Part shown: one piece after another, positions 1-9,801 of the stretch
Layout of the letters: every line of letters starts with the position of its first letter
How positions within the stretch are numbered: position 1 is the first letter of the stretch
Source: Candidatus Dormiibacterota bacterium
Lineage (GTDB): Bacteria > Acidobacteriota > Polarisedimenticolia > Gp22-AA2
Assembly (NCBI GenBank): GCA_035635555.1
Contig: DASQAT010000043.1
Location: 1 to 64,000 of the forward strand
Length of the DNA: 64,000 nucleotides
Direction of reading: 5' to 3'
Position numbers and translations under genes: made by a program
The notes under the pieces: model-generated
Databases searched by the model: none
Told to the model about the DNA's origin: nothing
What the model saw: only the letters and a program-made list of their open reading frames with translations

Positions 1-204
1 CGTGCGCCGGCGACTACGTGTCGCCCTCGTGGAGCGCGAACAGAAGGGTGAGGAACCTCGCTGAGCCTGACGCTCGTCTGTCCGAAAGGAGCTGCGGTGA
101 TCGGCACACGATCTTGACAGTGACCAGCCACTTCACAGAAACATGAGGCGCGCCCCTGTGCGGCCCGCCACCCGGGCACCGAGGCCCGGCAGGAAGCGGT
201 CCGA

Positions 205-234
205 TTGGCGGCCCTCCGGAGCATCTGTTACAAT
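205..234 (+). promoter_or_regulatory. Candidate sigma-70 promoter of the cyclophilin gene
   Basis: TTGGCG at 205-210 and TACAAT at 229-234 are separated by 18 bp, and a TG lies one base before the -10 box (extended -10). Transcription would start near 241 and leave a leader of about 44 bases before the ATG at 285. Bases 1-204 hold no gene I can support. The call rests on consensus match only. Confidence 0.4.
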
Positions 235-284
235 CCACCGCCCCGAGAGACAGTCACGGGCATTCGAATTCCTGTGGAGGACTG

Positions 285-959
285 ATGATGACAACGGTCT
301 CGATTCGCGGGCGCCGCATGGCCGCGCTCGCCGCCCCGCTCGTCGCGTGCGCCGCATTCGGCACCGCTCTCGCGCTCGCGCAGGGCTCCCCAACCCCGAC
401 GCCCGCCGCGGGCGCGCCACCGGCCGCGAAGGCCGCGCCCGAGAAAGGGTCCATGGACAAGCCTGCCGGCAAGAAGGAAGTCGCCGTCATCAAGACGAAT
501 CTCGGGACGATCGTGTTCGAGTTCCTTCCCGACGTGGCCCCGAAGATGGTCGCGAACTTCAAGGAGCTGGCGAAGAGCGGCTTCTACAACGGCACCACGT
601 TCCACCGCGTCATCAACGGCTTCATGATCCAGGGGGGCGATCCGCTCTCCAAGGACGACGACCCCACCAACGACGGCTCGGGGGACGGGCCGCGCAAGAT
701 GCCGGCCGAATTCACGACGAAGTACAGCCACGTGCGCGGCATGGTCTCGACGGCCCGCACCAGCGACCCGAACAGCGGGTCGTGCCAGTTCTTCATCATG
801 CAGGCGGACAACAAGGGGCTCGACAATCAATACACCATCTTCGGGCGGGTCCTCGAGGGGATGGACGTCGTGGACAAGATCTCCCAGGTCCCGAAGGCCC
901 GCAACGACCGCCCCCTCCAGAACGTCGTGATGGAGAAGGTCACGATTGAGACGCGCTGA
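285..959 (+). CDS. Secreted cyclophilin-type peptidyl-prolyl cis-trans isomerase
   Basis: This 224-residue protein should catalyse cis-trans isomerisation of Xaa-Pro bonds in exported proteins. It starts with a basic n-region and a hydrophobic stretch (residues 12-32) typical of a Sec signal peptide, followed by a Pro/Ala/Lys-rich linker to about residue 63. The cyclophilin domain covers about 64-223: FHRVI at 106-110 contains the catalytic arginine of the family, followed by MIQGGD at 114-119 and CQFFI at 167-171. A GGAGG Shine-Dalgarno sequence at 276-280 serves ATG 285 or the adjacent ATG 288. The final 14 bases overlap the next gene, suggesting translational coupling. The location (periplasm) is inferred from the signal peptide. 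Confidence 0.93.
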   Translation: MMTTVSIRGRRMAALAAPLVACAAFGTALALAQGSPTPTPAAGAPPAAKAAPEKGSMDKPAGKKEVAVIKTNLGTIVFEFLPDVAPKMVANFKELAKSGFYNGTTFHRVINGFMIQGGDPLSKDDDPTNDGSGDGPRKMPAEFTTKYSHVRGMVSTARTSDPNSGSCQFFIMQADNKGLDNQYTIFGRVLEGMDVVDKISQVPKARNDRPLQNVVMEKVTIETR

Positions 960-1506
960 AGCGAAGGCCGCGGCCCGCAAGACGGAGCGCCGCGTCGACT
1001 GGCACACCTACTTCATGAACATCGCGCGCCAGGTGGCGAGCCGCTCCACGTGCGACCGCAAGCACGTGGGGGCGGTGATCGTCCGCGACAAGACGATCCT
1101 GTCCACCGGATACAACGGATCGATCCGCGGCATGCCCCATTGCGACGACGTCGGCCACGACCTGGAGGGAGGCCACTGCGTCGCCACCATCCACGCCGAG
1201 GCGAACGCCATCCTGCAGGCCGCGAAGAACGGCGTGATGATCGAGGGGGCGGAGATGTACACCACCGCCAGCCCCTGCTGGAACTGCTTCAAGCTGATCG
1301 CCAACGCCGGGATCACGACGATCTACTACGGCGAGTTCTACCGCGATCGGAAGAGCCTCGAGGTCGCCAGGAAGCTCGGGATCGATCTCATCGATCTCGC
1401 TTCGGGCGGGGCGGGGGCGGCCCCAGGCACGGTGCGCGCCGCGAAGGGCGCTGCGGGCGGACGGGCACGGGGGGGCGGCTGCGACTGGCAGGGTCCCGAG
1501 GACTGA
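946..1506 (+). CDS. dCMP deaminase (ComEB-type cytidine/deoxycytidylate deaminase)
   Basis: A 186-residue zinc-dependent deaminase expected to convert dCMP to dUMP for dTMP synthesis. The zinc site is clear: HAE at 83-85 (zinc ligand and proton-shuttle Glu) and PCWNC at 110-114 (two Cys ligands). The RSTCDRKHVGAVIV block at 33-46 and TGYNG at 54-58 are typical of the dCMP deaminase branch rather than cytidine deaminases. The only start in frame that keeps the conserved N-terminus is TTG at 946; an in-frame stop lies at 928 and the first ATG (1015) would cut into the domain. The last 35 residues are Gly/Ala-rich and poorly conserved. It overlaps the cyclophilin gene by 14 bases. Confidence 0.9.
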   Translation: MRRAEAKAAARKTERRVDWHTYFMNIARQVASRSTCDRKHVGAVIVRDKTILSTGYNGSIRGMPHCDDVGHDLEGGHCVATIHAEANAILQAAKNGVMIEGAEMYTTASPCWNCFKLIANAGITTIYYGEFYRDRKSLEVARKLGIDLIDLASGGAGAAPGTVRAAKGAAGGRARGGGCDWQGPED

Positions 1507-1513
1507 GACGGCC

Positions 1514-2078
1514 GTGACGCCCGAGACGCGCGTCCTGGTCCTTTCCGAGGACGACGACGTCGGCGAGCCGCTCGCGACGCTGCTCCGGCGCGCGGGATAC
1601 ACCGTCCTGGGAGCGGACGGCCGGGACGGGGCCGGGCTCCTGGCCCCGGGGGGCGGGCCCTGCGACGCGCTGATCCTGGACCGCGACCTCCCGTCCGAAC
1701 AGTACACCCGGATCCTCGATCTCCTGGCCCCCTTCGCCGGCCCCGCCTCGTTTCCACTCCTGGTGCTCGGCGGCGGCCCGTCCCCCGTTGTTCCGGCCGG
1801 CTGGCACGAGGACGCCTTCGCCTCGGTCGCGCGCCCTCCGCAGCCGGGGGAGATCCTGGCGACGCTCCTCTTCCTGCGCCGCCTGGTCTTCTACCGCCGC
1901 TACCGCGACCTCGTGCACGATCTCGCCCAGCCGGTCACGACCATCCACGCCCTCAGCCGCAGCATCGCGAGGCTCAGGCCGGAGGACGAGACCGCCCGGC
2001 AGACAATCGATCGCTTCGCGGTCGAGGCCGAGCGTCTGATGGTGCTGCTGGAGACGTTCCAGAGAAATCGCGGCCCGG

Positions 2079-2089
<11 letters not shown>
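1514..2089 (+). CDS. Degenerate receiver domain fused to an orphan histidine-kinase dimerisation helix
   Basis: This 191-residue protein has a receiver-like N-terminus: acidic cluster EDDD at 12-15 and a candidate phospho-acceptor Asp56 in LILDRD. The usual Thr/Ser switch and the conserved Lys-Pro near residue 107 are not obvious (the sequence reads ARPP). Residues 128-180 resemble the DHp helix of HisKA kinases, with His135 in HDLAQP, but there is no ATP-binding (HATPase) domain after it. It may act as a phosphotransfer partner or a dimerising decoy; this is inference. The GTG start at 1514 lies 7 bases after the deaminase stop, so the two are probably co-transcribed. Its 3' end overlaps the convergent sigma-54 activator gene by 11 bases. 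Confidence 0.7.
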
Positions 2090-3980
<1,891 letters not shown>

Positions 3981-3990
3981 GGGTTCGGAA

Positions 3991-4026
3991 ATTATACCCA
4001 ATCGGATAGTCCTTCTATCCGATTGG
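3991..4026 (-). promoter_or_regulatory. Activator promoter (TATAAT) with 12-bp perfect inverted repeat
   Basis: On the minus strand TATAAT occupies 3996-3991, which places the transcription start only about 4 bases before the ATG at 3980. Directly upstream, CCAATCGGATAG (3998-4009) and CTATCCGATTGG (4015-4026) form a perfect inverted repeat with a 5-base centre. It covers roughly -13 to -41 of this promoter, so a bound protein would block RNA polymerase. It also lies about 130-155 bp upstream of the sigma-54 promoter on the other strand, the distance expected for an enhancer site. The dual role is inference. Confidence 0.5.
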
Positions 4027-4151
4027 ATAGCGGATGGGCGGCGATTTTCCGCACCGCCCTCCCCTCCCCCCGGCGGGCGGATCCCATCAACCCCGCGCAT
4101 TTCCACGGGTTCCGGCGATCGCGCCAGGGCCCTCGGCAATCGGGGAGGGAC

Positions 4152-4167
4152 TGGCACGTCACTTGCC
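4152..4167 (+). promoter_or_regulatory. Sigma-54 (-24/-12) promoter
   Basis: TGGCACGTCACTTGCC matches the sigma-54 consensus TGGCACG-N4-TTGC closely, with the invariant GG (4153-4154) and GC (4165-4166) exactly 10 bases apart. Transcription would start near 4178 and run rightward, away from the divergent activator gene. The first ORF with a good Shine-Dalgarno sequence downstream starts at 4257. Confidence 0.65.
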
Positions 4168-4256
4168 TTAGAGAAGCGCAACGACGAAGGGTGGACAGCC
4201 TCCGGAGGTTGTCGGTTCAATGCTGGCGCTCTTCACACGAAGGAAGGGGCGGTGTC

Positions 4257-4760
4257 ATGCACAGGAAAGAGGCCGGAAGCGGTCGGGTGGCAGGAGGGGG
4301 GGCCCGCTTCCGGTCGTTCGTGCACTCCCTCGAAGACGTGCGGGGTGTCGATTTGATGGCCGAGGCCTGCCCGTTCGAGGAGCACTGTGATGCCGCTCCG
4401 AACGGCGAGCCGGGATTCAGGGCCCTGGCGGCGGCGCGACGCTTCGGCTCGTCGCGGCCCTATCTCAGGGGGCGCCGTCCGATGGCGTTCGCGTGCTCTG
4501 TGGTTCAGGGGCCGGCCTGCTGGGCCTGTCCCCTGGCGGCGCAGACACCGTCGATTGCGACTCCTTTCGGGACGATTCGACCGGCTTCCGGGGAACGGTT
4601 TTCGCCTGCGACGCGGCCGATCCCGGTGCCGCAGGGGCCACGGCGCCCGGCCGTCCTGCCGGCGTCTGCGGTCCCGCGGGTGCCGCCGCTGCAACGGGAG
4701 CACGAGCCTCTCCTGCGGGCGGCCGGCTCGCAATCATCTGGGCGACGAACGATTCCATAG
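4257..4760 (+). CDS. Possible small cysteine-containing protein downstream of the sigma-54 promoter
   Basis: An open frame of 167 residues starts at ATG 4257, preceded by AGGAAGGGG (4241-4249) at a proper 7-base spacing and lying 80 bases after the predicted sigma-54 start site. Its first 95 residues include CPFEEHC and, later, CWAC, a pattern compatible with metal binding. I do not recognise the family. The second half is antisense to the low-complexity C-terminus of the lipoprotein-like gene (from 4465) and looks like a shadow, so either the true product is unusual or the frame is fortuitous. The promoter context is the main reason to list it. The rest of the 3981-4464 interval holds only the regulatory sites described. 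Confidence 0.3.
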   Translation: MHRKEAGSGRVAGGGARFRSFVHSLEDVRGVDLMAEACPFEEHCDAAPNGEPGFRALAAARRFGSSRPYLRGRRPMAFACSVVQGPACWACPLAAQTPSIATPFGTIRPASGERFSPATRPIPVPQGPRRPAVLPASAVPRVPPLQREHEPLLRAAGSQSSGRRTIP

Positions 4761-5685
4761 TCTTCGCCGGGATCGAAGCGTGCACGACGATGCCGGGGCC
4801 GCCCTGGCTGATACGGATGCCGTCGAGGAGCTCGAGCCATTCCCTGGCCTCGTCCCGCGAGGCGCCGACCCGGCCGAGGGCGACCAGGCCGCGGGCGGCG
4901 TCGGCGAGCATCCTGGCGTTCGCCTCGGCATCCGCGCGGCCGAAGAGATCGAGGTCCACCGTGTCTCCGGCCACGCCGCGGAAGGCGATCGACACCAGCG
5001 ACTGGACCGGTGCGGAGTTGAAAGTCAGGCCGGACAGATCGGTCGGTCCGGGAGCGTCCTTGAGCAGCGACTGCAGGCTCCTGCAATCGATCGCACCCCA
5101 GAACTGCGCCTCCTGCCGCACCTCCTCGAGGGGCGTCAGGATCGTCGGGCTTCCGTCCAGGCCGTGTCCGCGGGACTTTTCATTCGCCAGCATCGTCTCG
5201 AGCACGCTCTTCGGCCCCAGCGCGATGCTGCCGTCCTTGAGGAGCACGACGCTGAAGTCCAGGGTGCCGACCTCGACCAGGGTCAGGAGTTTGTCCCCTC
5301 CCAGGGCCTCCCGAACCTTGGCGCCGTCGAACGTGCCTTCCGCGAGCACGCCATACGCGATGGTGTGAGCGGGCCCGGGTACGACCGCCAGGCTCAGCCG
5401 GTCGAGGGTCGCCAGGAAGTCCGGGCCCAGGCGGTGCACGATCTCCGTGACGATTCCCCCGTCTCGACCGGAGAGCGCGGCCATGTCCTTCAGCCAGGGA
5501 GTGTCGGGGTGAAGCGCGCGGATCTTCCTGACCTCCATGACCACCAGGGCGGCGGTCTCCCGCGGGTAGGTCCCGAGAGCGCTCGAGCGCACCAGGCCCG
5601 CCGCCCCCTTCCGGCCCCCGCAGCCCGGGGCAGCCGCCAGCAGAGCGAGCGCTATCGCGAGGACCGCGTGACGTTTCGTTCTCAT
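4465..5685 (-). CDS. Hypothetical lipoprotein-like secreted protein with Pro/Ala-rich tail
   Basis: A 406-residue protein of unrecognised family. The N-terminus has a short basic region, a hydrophobic core and APGCGG around residues 19-24, which could be a lipoprotein signal with Cys22 as the lipidated residue, though the -3/-1 positions are not ideal. The middle (about 30-300) is a globular region with alternating hydrophobic strands. The last 100 residues are Pro/Ala/Ser/Thr-rich low complexity. ATG 5685 is chosen over the longer open frame because GGAGGGA sits 7-13 bases before it. It follows the ABC exporter permease by 49 bases on the same strand, so it may be an envelope partner of that exporter; that link is inference. 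Confidence 0.75.
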   Translation of the reverse strand: MRTKRHAVLAIALALLAAAPGCGGRKGAAGLVRSSALGTYPRETAALVVMEVRKIRALHPDTPWLKDMAALSGRDGGIVTEIVHRLGPDFLATLDRLSLAVVPGPAHTIAYGVLAEGTFDGAKVREALGGDKLLTLVEVGTLDFSVVLLKDGSIALGPKSVLETMLANEKSRGHGLDGSPTILTPLEEVRQEAQFWGAIDCRSLQSLLKDAPGPTDLSGLTFNSAPVQSLVSIAFRGVAGDTVDLDLFGRADAEANARMLADAARGLVALGRVGASRDEAREWLELLDGIRISQGGPGIVVHASIPAKTMESFVAQMIASRPPAGEARAPVAAAAPAGPQTPAGRPGAVAPAAPGSAASQAKTVPRKPVESSRKESQSTVSAPPGDRPSRPAPEPQSTRTPSDGAP

Positions 5686-5734
5686 CGTGTCCTTCCCTCC
5701 GGGGCGGGCGCGGTCGAAGCCGCGCGGGCGTCCC

Positions 5735-6628
5735 TCAGTAGTCCTTGCGCGAAAAATAGACGACCGCGGCGGCCAGCGCCACGGCACCCGACGCGACCGA
5801 GCCGAGAACAGAGCCCCACGCGACTCCCCCGTCGTGCCGGATGAGGGTCATCGTCGACCGCACGAAGTCGTAGCTCTGCGGCAGGGCATGGTACAGCGTC
5901 TCCACGGTCGCCTGCGCCAGGAAACGCGCCACCCGCGACGTGATCAGGAGCGGCCAGTCGCGGTTGGCGTGCGGAAGGCGGACGAGGAGGCTCACGAAGA
6001 ACAGGGCCGCCGTGATCATGATCGACACCGTGGTGGAGCGCAGGAGAACGCCGACCAGCACCATGAAGGCGAAGAGGCAGGCGAAGAAGAGGGACATCAG
6101 GAGACCGGACAGGACGAAGCCGCCGTTCCAGACTCCGGTCTTGAGCCCCAGGATGGCCGCCAGGCCGCAGGTGAGATACAGAAGATTGAGCGATGCCGTC
6201 AAAAGCCCCCCGGCATAGCGCGACAGGAGCAGGGCCGGTCGCGTGACCGGCTTCGACAGCAGGAGATCGATCGCCCCCTTCTCGAGCATGCGCGGCACCA
6301 GGCTCGCCGTGGCGAAGACCGACATCAGGATGGCGAGCGGGAACAGCAGGAACGCCACGCCGAGCTGCACGTAGCGCACGAACGTCTCCGCCGTCAGGCC
6401 GCCCATCCCCGCCACGTCCGGGTCGTCCCCCAGCCGGAAGCCGTGCGGCGACGTGCTCCCCTGCATCCCCGCCACCGACAGCGAGGCGATGACTCCGCCC
6501 GCGACGTCGGTCCTGAGCGCGAGGAGGAAGAACAGCAGGACGAGCGTGACGATGCCGAAATAGACGATGATCGTCCGGCGGTACAGGAGCTCGCGCCCGG
6601 TGTCGAGAAGAATCGCGGCGAACCTCAC
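5735..6628 (-). CDS. ABC-2 type transporter permease
   Basis: A 297-residue membrane protein with about six hydrophobic segments (roughly residues 20-40, 95-120, 145-170, 180-205, 210-235 and 270-290), the pattern of the ABC-2 permease family (NosY/GldF-like). It should form the membrane channel with the ATPase encoded immediately upstream. Start GTG 6628 overlaps the ATPase stop in a GTGA, indicating translational coupling and supporting the partnership. The open frame continues upstream, but that part lies inside the ATPase gene in another frame. The substrate cannot be read from the sequence. Confidence 0.9.
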   Translation of the reverse strand: MRFAAILLDTGRELLYRRTIIVYFGIVTLVLLFFLLALRTDVAGGVIASLSVAGMQGSTSPHGFRLGDDPDVAGMGGLTAETFVRYVQLGVAFLLFPLAILMSVFATASLVPRMLEKGAIDLLLSKPVTRPALLLSRYAGGLLTASLNLLYLTCGLAAILGLKTGVWNGGFVLSGLLMSLFFACLFAFMVLVGVLLRSTTVSIMITAALFFVSLLVRLPHANRDWPLLITSRVARFLAQATVETLYHALPQSYDFVRSTMTLIRHDGGVAWGSVLGSVASGAVALAAAVVYFSRKDY

Positions 6629-7533
6629 TGCGGCTCCCCTTCCTCGAGGACACGGACGAAGACCTCTTCGAGGCTGTCCCTGCGGGGCAGGACCGAGACG
6701 ATCTCGAGGCCGCGGCTCCGCAGCGCGTCGATCGCCCGGTTCAACGCGGGAACGTCCCCCGAAAGTTCCAGCCCGGCCGCCGCGGGCCGCAGATCCGGCA
6801 CGCTCGACAGGACGGCGTCCAGGACCCCCGGCGCCGCGGGACGCAGGTCGATCTGCCAGGCGCTCCGCGGCCGGGTCAGGTCGGAGACCAGTCCCTCGCG
6901 CAGGAGGACTCCCTCCTTCAGGATGGCCACCCGATCGCACAGCCGCTCCACCTCCGACAGCAGGTGCGAGTTCAGGAAGATCGTCGCGCCCCTCTCCCTC
7001 TGCTCCAGCAGGAGGTCGCGGATCTCGCGCCGTCCTATCGGGTCGACCCCGTCGGTCGGCTCGTCCAGGATCAGCAGGTCCGGCTCGTTGAGGATCGCCT
7101 GGGCCATGCCCAGGCGCTGCATCATCCCCTTGGAGTACTTGTGCACGCGCACGGAGCGCCACTCCTCCATGCGCACGCGCCGGAGCAGCGTCTCGACCCG
7201 CCGCGAGCGCTCGCCCCCCCTGAGACCGGACAGTCGGCCGAAGTGGTGCAGGAGCTGCTCCCCCGTCAGGTGGGCGGGGTAGCGGTGGTTCTCGGGCAAA
7301 TAGCCGATGCGCTCCTTCGCACGCACGTCGCCGGGGGGACGGCCTAGGACGGACGCCCGGCCCGAGGTCGGGAAGGCGATCGCCAGGAGCAGCTTGACGA
7401 GAGTGGTCTTGCCGGCTCCGTTCGGCCCCAGGAGACCGAACGTGCGGCCGCGCGGGACCGTGAGGTCGAGCCCGCGCAGCGCCACGACCCCGGCGCGCGC
7501 GAACGGCGCGCGGTAGGTCTTGGCCAGGGACAC
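6625..7533 (-). CDS. ABC transporter ATP-binding protein (ABC-2 exporter)
   Basis: A nucleotide-binding subunit of about 302 residues powering the adjacent permease. Walker A GPNGAGKTT, the signature region YSKGMMQRLGMAQ (a variant of LSGGQ), Walker B LLILDEP followed by TDGVD, and the H-loop in NSHLL are all present in order. About 90 residues after the ATPase core form the C-terminal domain usual in the NosF/GldA-like branch. The start is uncertain: no ATG fits. GTG 7533 is the first usable in-frame codon, but it leaves little sequence before SLAKTYR; a GGAGGA lies about 35 bases upstream without a normal start after it. It lies downstream of fabI by 44 bases. Confidence 0.88.
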   Translation of the reverse strand: MSLAKTYRAPFARAGVVALRGLDLTVPRGRTFGLLGPNGAGKTTLVKLLLAIAFPTSGRASVLGRPPGDVRAKERIGYLPENHRYPAHLTGEQLLHHFGRLSGLRGGERSRRVETLLRRVRMEEWRSVRVHKYSKGMMQRLGMAQAILNEPDLLILDEPTDGVDPIGRREIRDLLLEQRERGATIFLNSHLLSEVERLCDRVAILKEGVLLREGLVSDLTRPRSAWQIDLRPAAPGVLDAVLSSVPDLRPAAAGLELSGDVPALNRAIDALRSRGLEIVSVLPRRDSLEEVFVRVLEEGEPQ

Positions 7534-7577
7534 GCAGGCGAGGGCGGGAGCGGCGGCGTCCGTCGGAGATCCTCCGC

Positions 7578-8342
7578 CTACATCCCCATGATGTGGTAGC
7601 CGTTGTCCACGAAGATCACCTCGCCGGTGATGCCGCGCGACAGGGGGGAGCAGAGGAACAGCGCCGCGTCCCCCACCTCGGCCGGCTCGGTGTTGCGCGG
7701 CAGCGGCGATCGCTCGCGCACGATCGACAGCATCTTGGTGAATCCCGGCACGCCGCGCGCCGCGAGAGTGCTGATCGGTCCGGAGGAAATGCCGTTGACG
7801 CGGATGTTCTTCTTGCCGAGGTCGTGCGCCAGGTAGCGGATGCTCGCCTCGAGAGCCGCCTTGGCCACGCCCATGACGTTGTACCCCGGCACGACCTTCT
7901 CGGATCCGAGGTAGGTCAGGGCGAGGATGCTGCCCCCCCCTTCCATGAGGGAGGAGGCGCGCTGCGCCAGGGCCACGAGGGAGTAGGCGCTGATGTCGAG
8001 CGCCGTCTTGAAACCCTCGCGCGAGGTGGCCAGGCACTCGCCGTCGAGGTCCTCCTTGCGGGCGAACGCGACGCAGTGCACCAGGGCGTCGAGCCGGCCG
8101 AAATCCTGCTTCACCTTCGCGAACAGGCCGTCGATCTCGTCGTCCCGGGTGACGTCGCAGGGGTGGACGACCGACCCCTCGAGCGTCGCGGCGAGGGAGC
8201 GCACGTTCTCCTCCAGGCGGTCCCCCTGGTAGTTGAACGCCAGTCGCATCCCCTCGCGGTGCAGGGCCTCGGCGATGCTCCAGGCGATGCTGCGCTTGTT
8301 GGCGACCCCGACGATGAGACCCTTCTTCCCTTCCAGGAGCAT
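7578..8342 (-). CDS. fabI: Enoyl-[acyl-carrier-protein] reductase FabI
   Basis: A 254-residue short-chain dehydrogenase-like enzyme that reduces trans-2-enoyl-ACP with NAD(P)H in the last step of fatty-acid elongation. The family hallmarks are visible: the FabI-type nucleotide loop VGVANKRSIAW (11-21), Tyr144 in TYLGSE, and the Tyr154-x6-Lys161 pair in YNVMGVAK. Length is typical of FabI. ATG 8342 is preceded by GGGAGGGG. It is embedded in a run otherwise devoted to amine catabolism and transport, with 25 bases separating it from gabT, so its expression may be tied to that operon. The main target of triclosan-type inhibitors in many bacteria is this family. Confidence 0.95.
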   Translation of the reverse strand: MLLEGKKGLIVGVANKRSIAWSIAEALHREGMRLAFNYQGDRLEENVRSLAATLEGSVVHPCDVTRDDEIDGLFAKVKQDFGRLDALVHCVAFARKEDLDGECLATSREGFKTALDISAYSLVALAQRASSLMEGGGSILALTYLGSEKVVPGYNVMGVAKAALEASIRYLAHDLGKKNIRVNGISSGPISTLAARGVPGFTKMLSIVRERSPLPRNTEPAEVGDAALFLCSPLSRGITGEVIFVDNGYHIMGM

Positions 8343-8367
8343 GCCGCGTCCCCTCCCACGAAAACCC

Positions 8368-9789
8368 TCAGACGACTCCGGTGACCCCCTCGCCGCCCGG
8401 GCGGGGGCCGATCGGGGCCGGCGCCCGGGTCTCGATCGGGGCGGGCTGCAGCGACTGCGCCGCCTCCACGATCGCCCCCTCCAGGACGTCGAGCCCCTCC
8501 TCCAGCTGCTCCTCGGTGATCACCAGGGGCATCAGCGTCCGGATGACGTTGCCGTAGGTCCCCGCGCCGATGACGATGAGACCACGCTCGTAGCACAGCC
8601 GCACGATGCGGTTCACCAGCTCTTTCGCCGGCTCCTTCGTGGCGCGGTCCTTGACGAACTCGATCGCCCGCATCGCCCCGACGCCGCGCACGTTGCCGAC
8701 GGACGGGCACTTCTTCCACAGCGCCTCGAACCGGTCGCGGACCTTCTCCCCGATCCGGGCCGCTCTCTCGGCGAGGGTCTGCTTCTCGATCGTCTCGATC
8801 ACCGCCAGGGCCGCCGCGCAGGCCACGGGGTTGCCGCCGAAGGTGCCGCCGAGGCTCCCCTCCATCGGCGCGTCCATGATCTCGGCCCGGCCGGTGATCG
8901 AGGACAACGGCAGGCCCGCGGCGATCGATTTCGACGCGATCAGGATGTCCGGCTCGATCCCCCAGTGCTCGCAGGCCCACATCTTCCCCGTGCGCCCGAA
9001 CCCGGTCTGCACCTCGTCGGCGATCACCAGGATGTCGTACTTGCGGCAGATGTTGACCAGGATCGGGTAGTACTCCTGGGGCGGCATGATGAAGCCCCCC
9101 TCCCCCATGACCGGCTCGACGATGAGGGCCGCGACCGAGGCCGGATCGACGTAACGCTTGAAGAAGTCCTCCAGGAACGTGCCGCACTCGATGTTGCACC
9201 CCGGGTAGCGCTTCCCCCACGGGCAGCGGTAGCAGTAGGAGAAGGGCATCCTGTGGATCTCGGCGGCGTACGGTCCGAAGTGGTCTTTATAAGGATGGAC
9301 CTTGCTGGTCAGGGACATGGCCAGGAGGGTGCGACCGTGGAAGGCGTCCTCGAAGCAGACGATCGCGGACCGGCGGGTGAAGTTGCGCGCCACCTTGACG
9401 GCGTTCTCGACCGCCTCGGCCCCGGAGTTGGCGAAGAAGGTCTTCTTCTGGAACGACCCGGGGGTGATGCGGTTCATGACCTCGGCCAGCCTGATGTACG
9501 GCTCGTTCATCGTGACATGGAAGCAGGAGTGGATGTATTTCTCGGCCTGCTGCTGGATCGCCCGGACGACGCTCTTCGGCGCGTGGCCGGTGTTGAGCAC
9601 GCCGATGCCGCCGGCGAAGTCGAGGTAGCGGTTGCCGTCCACGTCCTCGAGCACGGCCCCTTCGCCACGGGCGATGAACAGGGGCGTGATGTTGTAGGGG
9701 CCGCGGGGCACCGCGGCCTGGCGGGCCCTCAGAAGCTCCTGCGAGCGCGGACCCGGTATCGCGGTCTTCAGGACGATGTGCTTCGTCAT
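8368..9789 (-). CDS. gabT: 4-aminobutyrate (GABA) aminotransferase-like class III aminotransferase
   Basis: A 473-residue PLP enzyme expected to transfer the amino group of GABA (or another omega-amino acid) to 2-oxoglutarate. Class III features: SGAEAVENA at 122-130 for phosphate binding, Asp258 in IADEVQTG contacting the pyridine nitrogen, and Lys287 in IASKSIAAG forming the Schiff base. A cysteine-rich insert CYRCPWGKRYPGCNIEC at 186-202 occurs in a subset of GabT-like enzymes and may bind metal. It is 12 bases downstream of the aldehyde dehydrogenase gene, consistent with a putrescine/GABA route. Acetylornithine or beta-alanine specificity cannot be excluded from sequence. Confidence 0.88.
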   Translation of the reverse strand: MTKHIVLKTAIPGPRSQELLRARQAAVPRGPYNITPLFIARGEGAVLEDVDGNRYLDFAGGIGVLNTGHAPKSVVRAIQQQAEKYIHSCFHVTMNEPYIRLAEVMNRITPGSFQKKTFFANSGAEAVENAVKVARNFTRRSAIVCFEDAFHGRTLLAMSLTSKVHPYKDHFGPYAAEIHRMPFSYCYRCPWGKRYPGCNIECGTFLEDFFKRYVDPASVAALIVEPVMGEGGFIMPPQEYYPILVNICRKYDILVIADEVQTGFGRTGKMWACEHWGIEPDILIASKSIAAGLPLSSITGRAEIMDAPMEGSLGGTFGGNPVACAAALAVIETIEKQTLAERAARIGEKVRDRFEALWKKCPSVGNVRGVGAMRAIEFVKDRATKEPAKELVNRIVRLCYERGLIVIGAGTYGNVIRTLMPLVITEEQLEEGLDVLEGAIVEAAQSLQPAPIETRAPAPIGPRPGGEGVTGVV

Positions 9790-9801
9790 TCCTGCGATTC
9801 C

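Noticed and set aside
3984-4220. N-terminal extension of the sigma-54 activator to 4220
   Set aside because: The extra residues are Pro/Arg-rich, cross the inverted repeat, -10 box and the sigma-54 promoter, and precede a complete FHA domain starting at 3980.
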